Positions 15,420 to 23,650 of a stretch of 58,626 nucleotides of DNA are shown here, piece by piece (positions within the stretch are counted from its first letter, which is position 1; each line of letters opens with the position of its first letter). The notes beneath the pieces are model-generated. The model was not told the DNA's origin and did no database searches. It saw only the letters and a program-made list of their open reading frames with translations. Origin of the DNA: Paracoccaceae bacterium (lineage in GTDB: Bacteria; Pseudomonadota; Alphaproteobacteria; Rhodobacterales; Rhodobacteraceae); contig JALEGX010000022.1 of the NCBI GenBank assembly GCA_022763485.1, forward strand, positions 1-58,626, in the 5' to 3' direction. The position numbers were made by a program, and so were the translations under genes.

Positions 15420-16504
15420 AGGCGGCGGGTCCAGCGATGCAGAACATCCGCCCCGATGGGACGGGTTTCCACCAGATCGAAACGGGCGGCCTCTTCCAAT
15501 CGACCCAGACCAAGCGCGCCGATAACGGGCAGCCCTTCGGCCCCAATGCCCAGCCCGGCGGTGAAGCCGATCAGCTCATCCACCAGATCATGCGCCAGCA
15601 GGGACGCCGCCAGTGCCGAGCCGCCTTCGCAGAACACCCGCGTCAGCCCCGCGCGGCCCAGCTGTTGCAGGACATCCGCGGGATCCAGCTGTACGCCCAG
15701 CACCGCGCAGGGGATCAGGGTCGCCCCGATGCCTTCCCACGCGCGCAGACGTTCGGCGTCCGCACCGGGTCCATGACACAGCCAGACCGGCACCTCCTTG
15801 GCGGTGCGCGCCAGCTGGCTGAGCAGCGGCAGGTCCAGATGACGGGAAATGACCACCCGGACCGGTTGATGCTCAACGCCCAGATCCCGCACCGTGAGCG
15901 AGGGATCATCGGCCCGGGCCGTGCCCGCGCCCACCATCACCGCGTCATGACGCGCCCGCATCGCATGAACTTCGCGGCGGGCCTGCGGTCCGGTGATCCA
16001 TTTGCTCTGCCCGGTGCCCGTGGCAATGCGGCCGTCAAAGCTGGAGGCCATTTTCAACGTGACCAGCGGACGCCCCTGTTCGGTCCGGAAGAAGAAGCCC
16101 GCGTGATCACGCATGGCCTGTTCCGACAAGACGCCGGTCGTGACTTCGATCCCGTGCATGCGAAGTTTTTCAAACCCCTGCCCCGACACCCGCGGGTCGC
16201 TGTCCTGCAGGGCGGCCACCACGCGGGCCACGCCGGCCTCGACCAGCGCATCGGCGCAGGGCGGTGTCTTGCCGTGATGGGAACAGGGCTCCAGCGTCAC
16301 ATAGGCCGTCGCGCCGCGTGCCTGCTCTCCCGCCTGGGCCAGAGCCACAACTTCGGCATGGGGGCGGCCACCGGGTTGTGTCCAGCCCCGGCCCACGATG
16401 CGGCCGTCCTTGACAATGACACAGCCCACGGCCGGGTTGGGCCAACAGTTCCCCTGCCCGCGCTGCCCCAGAGACAGCGCAAGGGCCATGAATCGTTCAT
16501 CCAC
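15413..16504 (-). CDS. ribD: bifunctional pyrimidine deaminase / reductase of riboflavin synthesis
   Basis: A 363-residue two-domain enzyme. The N-terminal deaminase domain has the zinc site HAEVVAL ... EPCSHHGKTPPCADAL (His/Cys/Cys) at about residues 50-85. The C-terminal reductase domain starts near 145 (LVTLKMASSFDGRIATG) and ends with the NADPH-binding TRVFCEGGSALAASLL. It performs the second and third steps from the GTP cyclohydrolase product. Translation starts at GTG 16504, 6 nt after the nrdR stop, so nrdR-ribD is one operon. The 3' end is convergent with kpsC. Confidence 0.95.
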   Translation of the reverse strand: MDERFMALALSLGQRGQGNCWPNPAVGCVIVKDGRIVGRGWTQPGGRPHAEVVALAQAGEQARGATAYVTLEPCSHHGKTPPCADALVEAGVARVVAALQDSDPRVSGQGFEKLRMHGIEVTTGVLSEQAMRDHAGFFFRTEQGRPLVTLKMASSFDGRIATGTGQSKWITGPQARREVHAMRARHDAVMVGAGTARADDPSLTVRDLGVEHQPVRVVISRHLDLPLLSQLARTAKEVPVWLCHGPGADAERLRAWEGIGATLIPCAVLGVQLDPADVLQQLGRAGLTRVFCEGGSALAASLLAHDLVDELIGFTAGLGIGAEGLPVIGALGLGRLEEAARFDLVETRPIGADVLHRWTRRLR

Positions 16505-16510
16505 TGGCGG

Positions 16511-16981
16511 TTACTCTTCGCTTTGACTTTCCGGCGGACGCAGTTCGTGGACAAAGTCCTCGAAATCATCAGCGGCCTGGAAGTTCTTGTAAACACTGGC
16601 AAACCGGACATAGGCCACGGTGTCGATCCGGGCCAGCGCCTCCATCACGATCTCACCGATGCGTTTGGACGGGATGTCGGTTTCCCCCATGCTTTCCAGC
16701 CGCCGCACGATGCCCGAAATCATCTGGTCGATGCGGTCTGGTTCAATCGGGCGTTTCTGCATGGAAATCCGGATCGAGCGTTCCAGCTTGTCCCGATCGA
16801 AATCTTCCCGGCGGCCATTCGATTTGACCACGACCAGATCGCGCAGCTGCACCCGCTCATAGGTGGTGAAACGGCCCCCGCACGCCGGACAAAACCGGCG
16901 GCGCCGGATCGAGACGTGGTCTTCGGCCGGTCGTGAATCCTTGACCTGTGTATCTATATTTCCGCAAAATGGGCAGCGCAT
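16511..16981 (-). CDS. nrdR: transcriptional repressor NrdR
   Basis: A 156-residue NrdR. It has a four-cysteine zinc ribbon (MRCPFCGN ... [13 protein letters not shown]) and an ATP-cone ([19 protein letters not shown] onwards, residues 48-140). It represses ribonucleotide reductase genes when dATP is bound. The start at ATG 16981 gives the invariant MRCPFC N-terminus. It precedes ribD in an operon, as in many Alphaproteobacteria. A perfect DnaA box lies 52 nt upstream of the start, which may tie expression to the replication cycle. Confidence 0.96.
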   Translation of the reverse strand: MRCPFCGNIDTQVKDSRPAEDHVSIRRRRFCPACGGRFTTYERVQLRDLVVVKSNGRREDFDRDKLERSIRISMQKRPIEPDRIDQMISGIVRRLESMGETDIPSKRIGEIVMEALARIDTVAYVRFASVYKNFQAADDFEDFVHELRPPESQSEE

Positions 16982-17032
16982 GGCCGTTCCCCTTGTTCCT
17001 GTCCGCCGCAATTTGTGGGATCTTTGGCCCAC

Positions 17033-17041
17033 TTATCCACA
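17033..17041. promoter_or_regulatory. DnaA box TTATCCACA upstream of nrdR
   Basis: A perfect match to the 9-bp DnaA-binding consensus in the short gap between yjbQ and nrdR. It is a single site without neighbours, so it is not an origin. Confidence 0.5.
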
Positions 17042-17104
17042 ACTATAGGACAGCCGCAACTTTTTGGGTAGAGGTGAATTGTCACCGCAAGATCAAGTGT
17101 AAGA

Positions 17105-17521
17105 TCAGCCGATCTGCGCGACAACGCGCCGGGTATGCGGGGCGTCGCGATGCTCAAACAGATAGATGCCCTGCCAGGTGCCCAGCAGAACGCGCCCGGC
17201 CTGAACCGGAATGGTCAGGCTGACCGGCAAGAGCGCGGCCTTGATATGCGCAGGCATGTCATCGGGTCCCTCATAGGTGTGCCGCAGATAGGACATGCTG
17301 GGGTGGTTGGACGGCGGCACGAGGCGCTGAAAGAAGGCCTGCATGTCTGTCTGCACTTCGGGATCTGCGTTCTCCTGGATCAGCAGCGAGCAGGAGGTGT
17401 GCCGGACAAAGAGCGTCAGCAGGCCATCGGGCTGGTCGCTCTGTGCGGCCCAGCGGGTCACGTCCCGGGTGAATTCGTAAAGCCCCGGACCGCGTGTGTG
17501 AATTTCAAACTCTGTCAGCAT
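17105..17521 (-). CDS. YjbQ/UPF0047 family protein
   Basis: A 138-residue member of the YjbQ (UPF0047) family. It shows the signature LFVRHTSCSLLIQENADPEV with the conserved His, the PAHIKAALLPVSLTIPV strand and the terminal GTWQGIYLFEHRD containing the second conserved His/Glu set. E. coli YjbQ has a weak thiamine-phosphate synthase activity, but the physiological role is unsettled. The length and motifs are complete. It is oriented like nrdR but separated from it by the DnaA-box region. Confidence 0.92.
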   Translation of the reverse strand: MLTEFEIHTRGPGLYEFTRDVTRWAAQSDQPDGLLTLFVRHTSCSLLIQENADPEVQTDMQAFFQRLVPPSNHPSMSYLRHTYEGPDDMPAHIKAALLPVSLTIPVQAGRVLLGTWQGIYLFEHRDAPHTRRVVAQIG

Positions 17522-17560
17522 CCCCCCTGCCTGCCCGAAGGCGGCAGAGGTTGCAAGCCG

Positions 17561-17995
17561 TCAGGGCCAGCGACGGCGGATGAAGTCATCCTCGAAACCG
17601 TCCCCAAAGCAATAGGTCCGCGCGAAGGACGCGTTCAGATTGTCCCCCGCCCGCTTGACGGTCAGCGACAGACCGGTGGAGGTGTCTGCCCCTTTTGGCG
17701 GACGGTAGGCGAATTGAACCGCCTTGTAGCCATCGCGAGTGACCGATGCCCCGATCGCTCGCCAGATATAGATCCGCTGGTTGGCCGCCACGCGGTCCTG
17801 GCGGATCGCGTAGTCGCCAATGGCGCACCAGAAATCAGCCGGGCCGGAGCCGGGGCGCGACAGCACCTCATAGACCCCGTTTCCGATGGCAAAGACCTCA
17901 TGCCGGTTATGTGCCCGCCACGCGGATGCAACGGCGGGGATCAGCAGCAGACCGGCAACCAGCGCAACACCCAGTTTTTTCTGTTGGTCAAACAT
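17561..17995 (-). CDS. secreted cysteine-containing small protein, paralogue 2
   Basis: A 144-residue protein with an N-terminal signal peptide (LGVALVAGLLLIPAVASA). It is a diverged paralogue of the adjacent gene at 17997-18407. Both share an FEV/YEV strand, a (F/Y)WC(A/G) motif, a DR/DRIY basic-aromatic strand, SVT followed by an AV(Q/H)F strand, and a late Cys, which suggests one conserved disulfide. No known domain is recognised. The start ATG 17995 lies 1 nt after the upstream stop, so the two genes are translated together. Likely periplasmic or secreted; role unknown. Confidence 0.8.
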   Translation of the reverse strand: MFDQQKKLGVALVAGLLLIPAVASAWRAHNRHEVFAIGNGVYEVLSRPGSGPADFWCAIGDYAIRQDRVAANQRIYIWRAIGASVTRDGYKAVQFAYRPPKGADTSTGLSLTVKRAGDNLNASFARTYCFGDGFEDDFIRRRWP

Positions 17996-17996
17996 G

Positions 17997-18407
17997 TCAG
18001 AGCCGCGCCGGTGGCCGCTGGCATTCAGTGTTTGCCCGCTGGACTGACATGTTGTCGCCAACCTGAAGCGATTTCAGGATCAGAAAGCTGCTGACCGGTT
18101 CGGACGCCAGGATATCCGGGTTGAGCGTGAAGTGCACCGCGCTGCGCCGATTGGTGGTGACGCTCCGGCCTCGGCCACGGACGACATAGATCCGGTCCTT
18201 CCAGCCAGCGTTCAGCTCGCGACGCGCATATTCAGCGGCGCCGCACCAGTATTCCCAACCGGAAGCGGCGGAATTCTGACCGACGACCTCAAAGACGTTT
18301 TCGTCTACCTGCCTGATCTGAGCGCCGAACCGCCCGGTGAGAGCCTGCACGGGCGAGACCGCCGCAACAAGCAAACAAGACAACATTGCCGTTTTGAAGG
18401 TGTTCAT
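17997..18407 (-). CDS. secreted cysteine-containing small protein, paralogue 1
   Basis: A 136-residue protein starting at MNTFKTAML (ATG 18407) with a signal peptide cleaved after about VQA (residue 22). The mature part has a YWCGAAEYARRE motif, a DRIYVVRGRGRSVT strand and a C-terminal NTECQRP cysteine. It is the first gene of a two-gene unit with the paralogue at 17561 (1-nt gap). The basic, aromatic character of the mature chain is shared by both. The family is not recognised; function unknown. Confidence 0.8.
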   Translation of the reverse strand: MNTFKTAMLSCLLVAAVSPVQALTGRFGAQIRQVDENVFEVVGQNSAASGWEYWCGAAEYARRELNAGWKDRIYVVRGRGRSVTTNRRSAVHFTLNPDILASEPVSSFLILKSLQVGDNMSVQRANTECQRPPARL

Positions 18408-18549
18408 GGGTTCTTCCATTCATGTGTATGCCCCATGCCCGGGCATCCATCGAAACTATGGAGTCCAGATAGGGCTCATGCCTGAGAGTTTCCAGAACAG
18501 CTGCCACCATTCCACACAACTCTGCGCAATTACCCGTGTGCAGAACGAC

Positions 18550-18577
18550 AAGGGGCGACCCGAAGGCCGCCCCTTTT
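18550..18577. terminator. strong GC hairpin beside rpoD
   Basis: AAGGGGCGACC, loop CGAA (TTCG on the minus strand), GGCCGCCCCTT, followed by TTTT on the plus strand. The stem is 11 bp with one internal wobble, 19 nt past the rpoD stop. It probably ends rpoD transcription and may also block read-through from the other side. Confidence 0.75.
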
Positions 18578-18595
18578 GAGAAGATATTTCAGCGC

Positions 18596-20584
18596 TTACT
18601 GGTCCAGGAAGCTGCGCAGTTTGCGCGACCGGCTGGGGTGCTTCAGCTTGCGCAAAGCCTTCGCTTCGATCTGGCGGATCCGTTCGCGGGTCACGCTGAA
18701 CTGCTGACCCACCTCTTCCAGCGTGTGGTCGGTGTTCATGCCGATGCCAAAGCGCATCCGCAGGACCCGCTCTTCACGCGGCGTGAGCGAGGCCAGAACG
18801 CGGGTGGTGGTTTCCTTGAGGTTCTCCTGAATGGCGCTGTCCAGCGGCAGCACGGCATTCTTGTCCTCGATGAAATCGCCCAGCTGGCTGTCTTCCTCGT
18901 CCCCGATCGGGGTTTCGAGGCTGATCGGCTCCTTGGCGATCTTCATCACCTTGCGGACCTTCTCCAGCGGCATCTGCAGCTTTTCTGCCAGCTCTTCCGG
19001 CGTCGGCTCGCGGCCGATTTCATGCAGCATCTGGCGACCGGTGCGGACCAGCTTGTTGATCGTTTCGATCATGTGGACCGGGATACGGATGGTGCGCGCC
19101 TGATCCGCGATGGAGCGGGTGATCGCCTGACGGATCCACCAGGTCGCATAGGTCGAGAACTTGTAGCCGCGGCGGTATTCGAACTTGTCCACCGCCTTCA
19201 TCAGGCCGATGTTGCCTTCCTGAATAAGATCAAGGAATTGCAGGCCACGGTTCGTGTACTTCTTGGCGATCGAGATCACCAGACGCAGGTTCGCCTCGAC
19301 CATTTCCTTCTTGGCCTGACGCGCTTCTTTTTCACCCTTCTGAACCTGCTGCACGATGCGGCGGAATTCCGGGATGTCCAGACCAACATACTGACCGACC
19401 TGCGCCATGTCTGCGCGCAGATCTTCAACCTTGCTGGTGGAGCGTTCGATGAACATCTGCCAGCCACGGCCCGGCTTCTCAGCCATTTCAGACAGCCAGT
19501 TCGGGTCCAGTTCGCGGCCGCGGTAGGCCTCGACAAACTCACGACGGTTGATCCGTGCCTGGTCGGCCAGTTTCACCATCTGGCTGTCGATCTGCATAAC
19601 GCGCTTGTTGATGCCATACAGCTGGTCGATCAGCGCTTCGATACGGTTGTTGTGCAGGTGCAGACCGTTCACCAGTTCCACGATCTCGGACCGCAGCGCC
19701 TGATAGGTCGCTTCATCCTTGTCGCTGAAGCTGGCATCTTCGTTCAGGGTGGCCGAAATCCGGCTGTCCTGCATCTCGCTCAGCATGGCGAAGTCGGACG
19801 AGATACGTTCCAGCGTGGTCAGCACCTGATCTTTCAGGGCCGCTTCCATCGCCGCAAGCGACATGTTCGCCTGTTCGTCTTCGTCGTCATCATCATCCTT
19901 GGCAATCGGGTTGCCGTCGGCGTCCAGCTCGGGACCGGTGTCTTCGGCCTTCTTGTTGGTGTTTGCCGCCACCGCCGAAGTGTTGACGACCGGTTCTTCC
20001 TCCTCGTCGTCGTCCATCTGGTTGCCAAAGGTGGCCTCCAGGTCGATGACGTCGCGCAGCAGGATGTCCTCGGACAGAAGTTCGTCATGCCAGATGGTGA
20101 TCGCCTGGAAGGTCAGCGGGCTTTCACAAAGACCGGCGATCATCGTGTTGCGGCCGGCCTCGATGCGTTTAGCAATCGCGATCTCGCCTTCGCGGCTCAG
20201 CAGCTCAACGGATCCCATTTCGCGCAGGTACATGCGCACCGGGTCGTCGGTGCGGTCCAGCTTTTCGGTCTGAGCACCGGCCAGCGCAACTTCACGCGGT
20301 CCTTCAGCGGCCACCAGCTCGGTCGAGCCTTTCTGCTCTTCCTCTTCGGCTTCCTCGTCCTCGATGATGTTGATGCCCATTTCGGACAGCATCGACATCA
20401 CATCCTCGATCTGTTCGGAACTCACCTGATCCGGCGGCAGAACCTGGTTCAGCTGATCATAGGTGATGTAGCCTTTCTCGCGGGCCTCCGCGATCATCTT
20501 CTTGACCTGAGCCTGGCTCATGTCCAGCGAGATTTCGGCTTCCTGTTCGTCGGGCTTGCGGTCGTCGGTGTCCTTGGCGGCCAT
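18596..20584 (-). CDS. rpoD: RNA polymerase primary sigma factor (sigma-70, RpoD)
   Basis: A 662-residue housekeeping sigma factor. Region 1.1 occupies the first 80 residues ([20 protein letters not shown]), followed by a long acidic non-conserved insert ([10 protein letters not shown] and DDDDDEDEQ stretches). Region 2 has [20 protein letters not shown] ... [18 protein letters not shown] for -10 recognition and melting, region 3 follows, and region 4 has [20 protein letters not shown] for -35 recognition. The order dnaG-rpoD is the macromolecular synthesis arrangement; rpsU is absent here. A strong GC hairpin lies past the stop. Confidence 0.97.
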   Translation of the reverse strand: MAAKDTDDRKPDEQEAEISLDMSQAQVKKMIAEAREKGYITYDQLNQVLPPDQVSSEQIEDVMSMLSEMGINIIEDEEAEEEEQKGSTELVAAEGPREVALAGAQTEKLDRTDDPVRMYLREMGSVELLSREGEIAIAKRIEAGRNTMIAGLCESPLTFQAITIWHDELLSEDILLRDVIDLEATFGNQMDDDEEEEPVVNTSAVAANTNKKAEDTGPELDADGNPIAKDDDDDEDEQANMSLAAMEAALKDQVLTTLERISSDFAMLSEMQDSRISATLNEDASFSDKDEATYQALRSEIVELVNGLHLHNNRIEALIDQLYGINKRVMQIDSQMVKLADQARINRREFVEAYRGRELDPNWLSEMAEKPGRGWQMFIERSTSKVEDLRADMAQVGQYVGLDIPEFRRIVQQVQKGEKEARQAKKEMVEANLRLVISIAKKYTNRGLQFLDLIQEGNIGLMKAVDKFEYRRGYKFSTYATWWIRQAITRSIADQARTIRIPVHMIETINKLVRTGRQMLHEIGREPTPEELAEKLQMPLEKVRKVMKIAKEPISLETPIGDEEDSQLGDFIEDKNAVLPLDSAIQENLKETTTRVLASLTPREERVLRMRFGIGMNTDHTLEEVGQQFSVTRERIRQIEAKALRKLKHPSRSRKLRSFLDQ

Positions 20585-20695
20585 TCAGTGCTCCTACAGG
20601 GAAAGGGCGATTCGGTTAGGCGAATCATTAGCGTGATCTGCTGATTCGTCACCCCGTTTACCGGTTTTTATTTCGAACTTCTTCACCAAAACGTT

Positions 20696-22675
20696 TCAGC
20701 GTCGTTTCTTGGCAAAGTTAATCGTGCTCATGATCCTGTCCAGTTCATCGCGTTCTTCGCGGTTCATCCGGGCGCCGTTGTCAGCAATATCGTATTGCGC
20801 CCGGTCTTCGTTTTCGCTGCGCACGGCGCGGTTGCGTGCCTCTGCAGCTTGTCCGACACGCCAGGTCAGCGTCTCATCCGCAAGGCTGGACAGGTCTTCG
20901 GTCGCTTCCGCGATTTCACTATTCAGCCCGTATCGCGCTTCGAGTTTTGCGAATTCTTCGGAGAGCGTCAGACGCGCGATTTCCATATCGCCGGGTTTGC
21001 GCAGACAGGGGCTGATAGCCACATGGCGAAGGGCAAAGAGATTTTCAAGGGCCTGGGGCCCAAGGGATTGTTCGATATGATCGCGCAGATGCTCGGGTGC
21101 ATCAATTCCGTGGCGCAACAGCATGTCCCGCATCAGCGCGTGATCGGGATCCTGACACGGCATCGCCTCCAGCCGGCTTTCGAATTCGACGATGACTGCG
21201 GGGGTGCAAAGCGCGCTGGCCAGCACAACGGCTTCGCGCATGGCAATGGTGGCCGCTTCGCCCTGAGCCACAAGGGCCGAGCTTTTGGTGGTTGAGCGGG
21301 GCACTGCGGGCTGCTGGCCACGCCAGTTGCCACGCCCGCTGCGCGCGCCACCGCCCGAGAACGCCCCCTTGGTGCGCGCAGGCCGCCGGCCCTGCCGGAA
21401 CAGGTCCCAGCGCATTTCCTTGATGTCGTCGCCATAGTGCTTGCGGATCGACGGGTCGCGGATCAGCGCAATCTTTTCGCGCAGCGCCTTGTCCAGGATT
21501 GCCTTGCGTTCGGGGCTGTCAAAGACCTTGCCTTCGGTTTCGCGCTGCCAGAGCAGACGCACCATCGGCATTGCCTGATCCAGCACCGCCTGCACCGCCG
21601 CCGGACCTTCGGCGCGGATCAGGTCATCGGGGTCCTTGCCTTCGGGCATCACCGCAAAACGCAGCGATTTCCCCGCCTCCAGCAAGGGCAGCGCCAGATC
21701 GATCACCCGCATCGCCGCGCGCAGACCTGCCGTATCCCCGTCCAGCGCGATGATCGGCTCATCGGCCACACGCCACATCATTTGCAACTGCGGTTCCGTT
21801 ACCGCGGTCCCCAGCGGAGCGACGGCCGCCTCAAACCCGGCCTCGGCCAGGGCGATCACATCCATATAGCCTTCGGCCACCAGGAAGGGCTGGCCCCGGC
21901 CTGCGGCCGCGCGTGCCGGTCCGATATTGTAGAGGCTGCGCCCCTTGTCGAAGAGTTCCGTTTCGGGCGAGTTCAGGTATTTCGCATTGTCGTTAGGATC
22001 CATCGCCCGACCACCGAAAGCAATGCAACGCCCACGTGCATCGCGGATCGGGAACATGATCCGGTTGCGGAAGGTGTCATAAGGCCTGCCCCCCTTGGAG
22101 GACGGTTTGGCCAACCCAGCGCCCAGGATCAGTTCCTCGGCCACGCCCTTGCCGCGCAGATGATCCCAGAGGTTCTGCCATCCGTCAGGCGCAAATCCGA
22201 TTTCCCACCGCTCCAGCGCAGGACCCAGCAGACCGCGCCGGTTGATATAGGCGCGCGCTTCCGTTCCCTGCCCGGTGTTCAGGTTCAGACGGAAGAATTG
22301 CACCGCCTGTTCCATCACCTCGGCCAGCAGGGTGCGCTTGTCCTGCTTCTGCTGCGCCTTGGGATCACGGGCGGGCATTTCCATGCCGGCTTCCTGCGCC
22401 AGAATCTCCACCGCTTCCATGAACGGGACGTTATCCGTCTCCTGCACGAACTTCAGCGCGTCGCCCTTGGCGTGACAACCGAAGCAGTAGTAGTAGCCCT
22501 TGCGATCATCCACATGAAAGGACGCGGTTTTTTCGTGGTGGAACGGGCAAGGCGCCCAAAGGTCCCCTTTGCCCTGATTGGACTTGCGTTGATCCCACAT
22601 CACCTTGCGCCCCACCACCTGTGCCAGGCTGGTGCGGTTGCGCAGTTCATCCATGAATCCGGGGGGCAGCGACAT
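20696..22675 (-). CDS. dnaG: DNA primase
   Basis: A 659-residue primase. The N-terminal zinc-binding CHC2 domain has CPFHHEKTASFHV ... YYCFGCHAKGD. The catalytic TOPRIM core has FLVAEGYMDVIAL near residue 270 and EPIIALDGDTAGLRA. The C-terminal helical region would contact DnaB helicase. It synthesises the RNA primers of replication. The start ATG 22675 (MSLPPGFMDEL) matches the family N-terminus; the longer frame to 22717 adds a basic leader without support. It lies directly upstream of rpoD on the same strand with a 111-nt gap. Confidence 0.97.
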   Translation of the reverse strand: MSLPPGFMDELRNRTSLAQVVGRKVMWDQRKSNQGKGDLWAPCPFHHEKTASFHVDDRKGYYYCFGCHAKGDALKFVQETDNVPFMEAVEILAQEAGMEMPARDPKAQQKQDKRTLLAEVMEQAVQFFRLNLNTGQGTEARAYINRRGLLGPALERWEIGFAPDGWQNLWDHLRGKGVAEELILGAGLAKPSSKGGRPYDTFRNRIMFPIRDARGRCIAFGGRAMDPNDNAKYLNSPETELFDKGRSLYNIGPARAAAGRGQPFLVAEGYMDVIALAEAGFEAAVAPLGTAVTEPQLQMMWRVADEPIIALDGDTAGLRAAMRVIDLALPLLEAGKSLRFAVMPEGKDPDDLIRAEGPAAVQAVLDQAMPMVRLLWQRETEGKVFDSPERKAILDKALREKIALIRDPSIRKHYGDDIKEMRWDLFRQGRRPARTKGAFSGGGARSGRGNWRGQQPAVPRSTTKSSALVAQGEAATIAMREAVVLASALCTPAVIVEFESRLEAMPCQDPDHALMRDMLLRHGIDAPEHLRDHIEQSLGPQALENLFALRHVAISPCLRKPGDMEIARLTLSEEFAKLEARYGLNSEIAEATEDLSSLADETLTWRVGQAAEARNRAVRSENEDRAQYDIADNGARMNREERDELDRIMSTINFAKKRR

Positions 22676-22764
22676 GCGACCTATCTTACAGAAGACATGC
22701 CGCGCGCCAAGAGGCACGACAGCATTGCAGAACGGGATTTGATTTCAGCAGTAGTCAGAGCCGG

Positions 22765-23064
22765 TTATTGCTGAAGGCAGAGCTCTTTCCAGGCCGCGCC
22801 CAGGTCTTCCTTGCGGATGACCTTCATCTTCTGCTCATACACCCAGGGCGTCACCAGCGGGATCGCCGCATTGTAGTTTTCAGGCCAGGCCGGATCGGTG
22901 GCGGCGATCGCCTCTGCCACATCGGCCTCCTTCACCCGGTCCTTGCGAGCCTGCTGTACCGCCGCCACAACGTCCGCCTGATAGCCGCAACTGACATCTT
23001 TGCTGTCCGCAGCAAAAACCGGCGACGCCAGAACGGCAGCAAAAAGGGCAAGACGCAGCTTCAT
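22765..23064 (-). CDS. small secreted protein, unknown function
   Basis: A 99-residue protein with a signal peptide (MKLRLALFAAVLASPVFAA). The mature part has two Cys, one near the N-terminus (VSCGYQAD) and one four residues from the end (ELCLQQ), so a disulfide linking the ends is likely. Helical middle: VVAAVQQARKDRVKEAD. The start ATG 23064 has a GGAGG element a short distance upstream. It lies between dnaG and soxG on the same strand, but its link to either is unclear. Family not recognised. Confidence 0.75.
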   Translation of the reverse strand: MKLRLALFAAVLASPVFAADSKDVSCGYQADVVAAVQQARKDRVKEADVAEAIAATDPAWPENYNAAIPLVTPWVYEQKMKVIRKEDLGAAWKELCLQQ

Positions 23065-23104
23065 GAAAGACCTCCGCAGGGAATCAGTGGGTTCCTGCGC
23101 GAGA

Positions 23105-23650
23105 TTACCCCCGCGCCGCGACAGCTTCCATCGCAGACTTGAGGTCATGCACCAACGTGCGCGCCATGGAGCGGAAGACCATGACCTCGAACGCCGATGG
23201 CCCCACCCGCGTGACCGAAGCCATCATGTGGGCCAGCTCGGTCCGGGCGGTCGCGCCGATACCGAAACTCTGCCCCCGCAGATCCACCGGAACATGGCGG
23301 GCCAATACGGCTTCGGCCGCCTCGCCCTCCAGCCGGACAACCGCCCAAGCATCGCTCTGATCCGTCAGCGCAGCATGTGCGCCCAGCGCCCGGTCAGCCG
23401 CCACACCGATAAGCAGCGCCTGCCCCCGGCTGAACCAGCTGATCCGCGCCGCATCGGATATCAGGCTGCTGTTCGCCTCCGGCCATCCCAGCCCAGAACC
23501 GGCCTTCAACAGCGCGTCCACTTGGGCTTCGGCGCCCCGAAACGGCGCGATGGAGGTCATGGTCCGCTGCTCCACTTCGCTCAGCGTGCAGCGCCCAATG
23601 GTTGTAGGGGCCAGCCCCGCGCAGGGTGATGTTGCTTTCAGGTCAGTCAC
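23105..23650 (-). CDS. soxG: sarcosine oxidase, gamma subunit
   Basis: A 181-residue SoxG. It has a GcvT-like fold with the motifs LGWPEANSS, RISWFSRGQALLIG and VPVDLRGQSFGIGATARTEL that are usual in the subunit. In the heterotetrameric enzyme it packs against the alpha subunit and helps shape the folate site. It starts at a GTG (23650) that overlaps the last 8 nt of soxA. It is the last gene of the soxBDAG operon. Confidence 0.92.
   Translation of the reverse strand: MTDLKATSPCAGLAPTTIGRCTLSEVEQRTMTSIAPFRGAEAQVDALLKAGSGLGWPEANSSLISDAARISWFSRGQALLIGVAADRALGAHAALTDQSDAWAVVRLEGEAAEAVLARHVPVDLRGQSFGIGATARTELAHMMASVTRVGPSAFEVMVFRSMARTLVHDLKSAMEAVAARG

Noticed and set aside
17033-17041. Replication origin at the DnaA box
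   Set aside because: There is only one box, with no AT-rich unwinding element and no dnaA, parAB or hemE nearby.
18536-20644. 702-residue plus-strand frame opposite rpoD
   Set aside because: It is antisense to an unmistakable sigma factor and reflects its codon structure, not a gene.
21437-22774. 445-residue plus-strand frame opposite dnaG
   Set aside because: It is antisense to complete primase motifs and has His/Arg-rich shadow composition.
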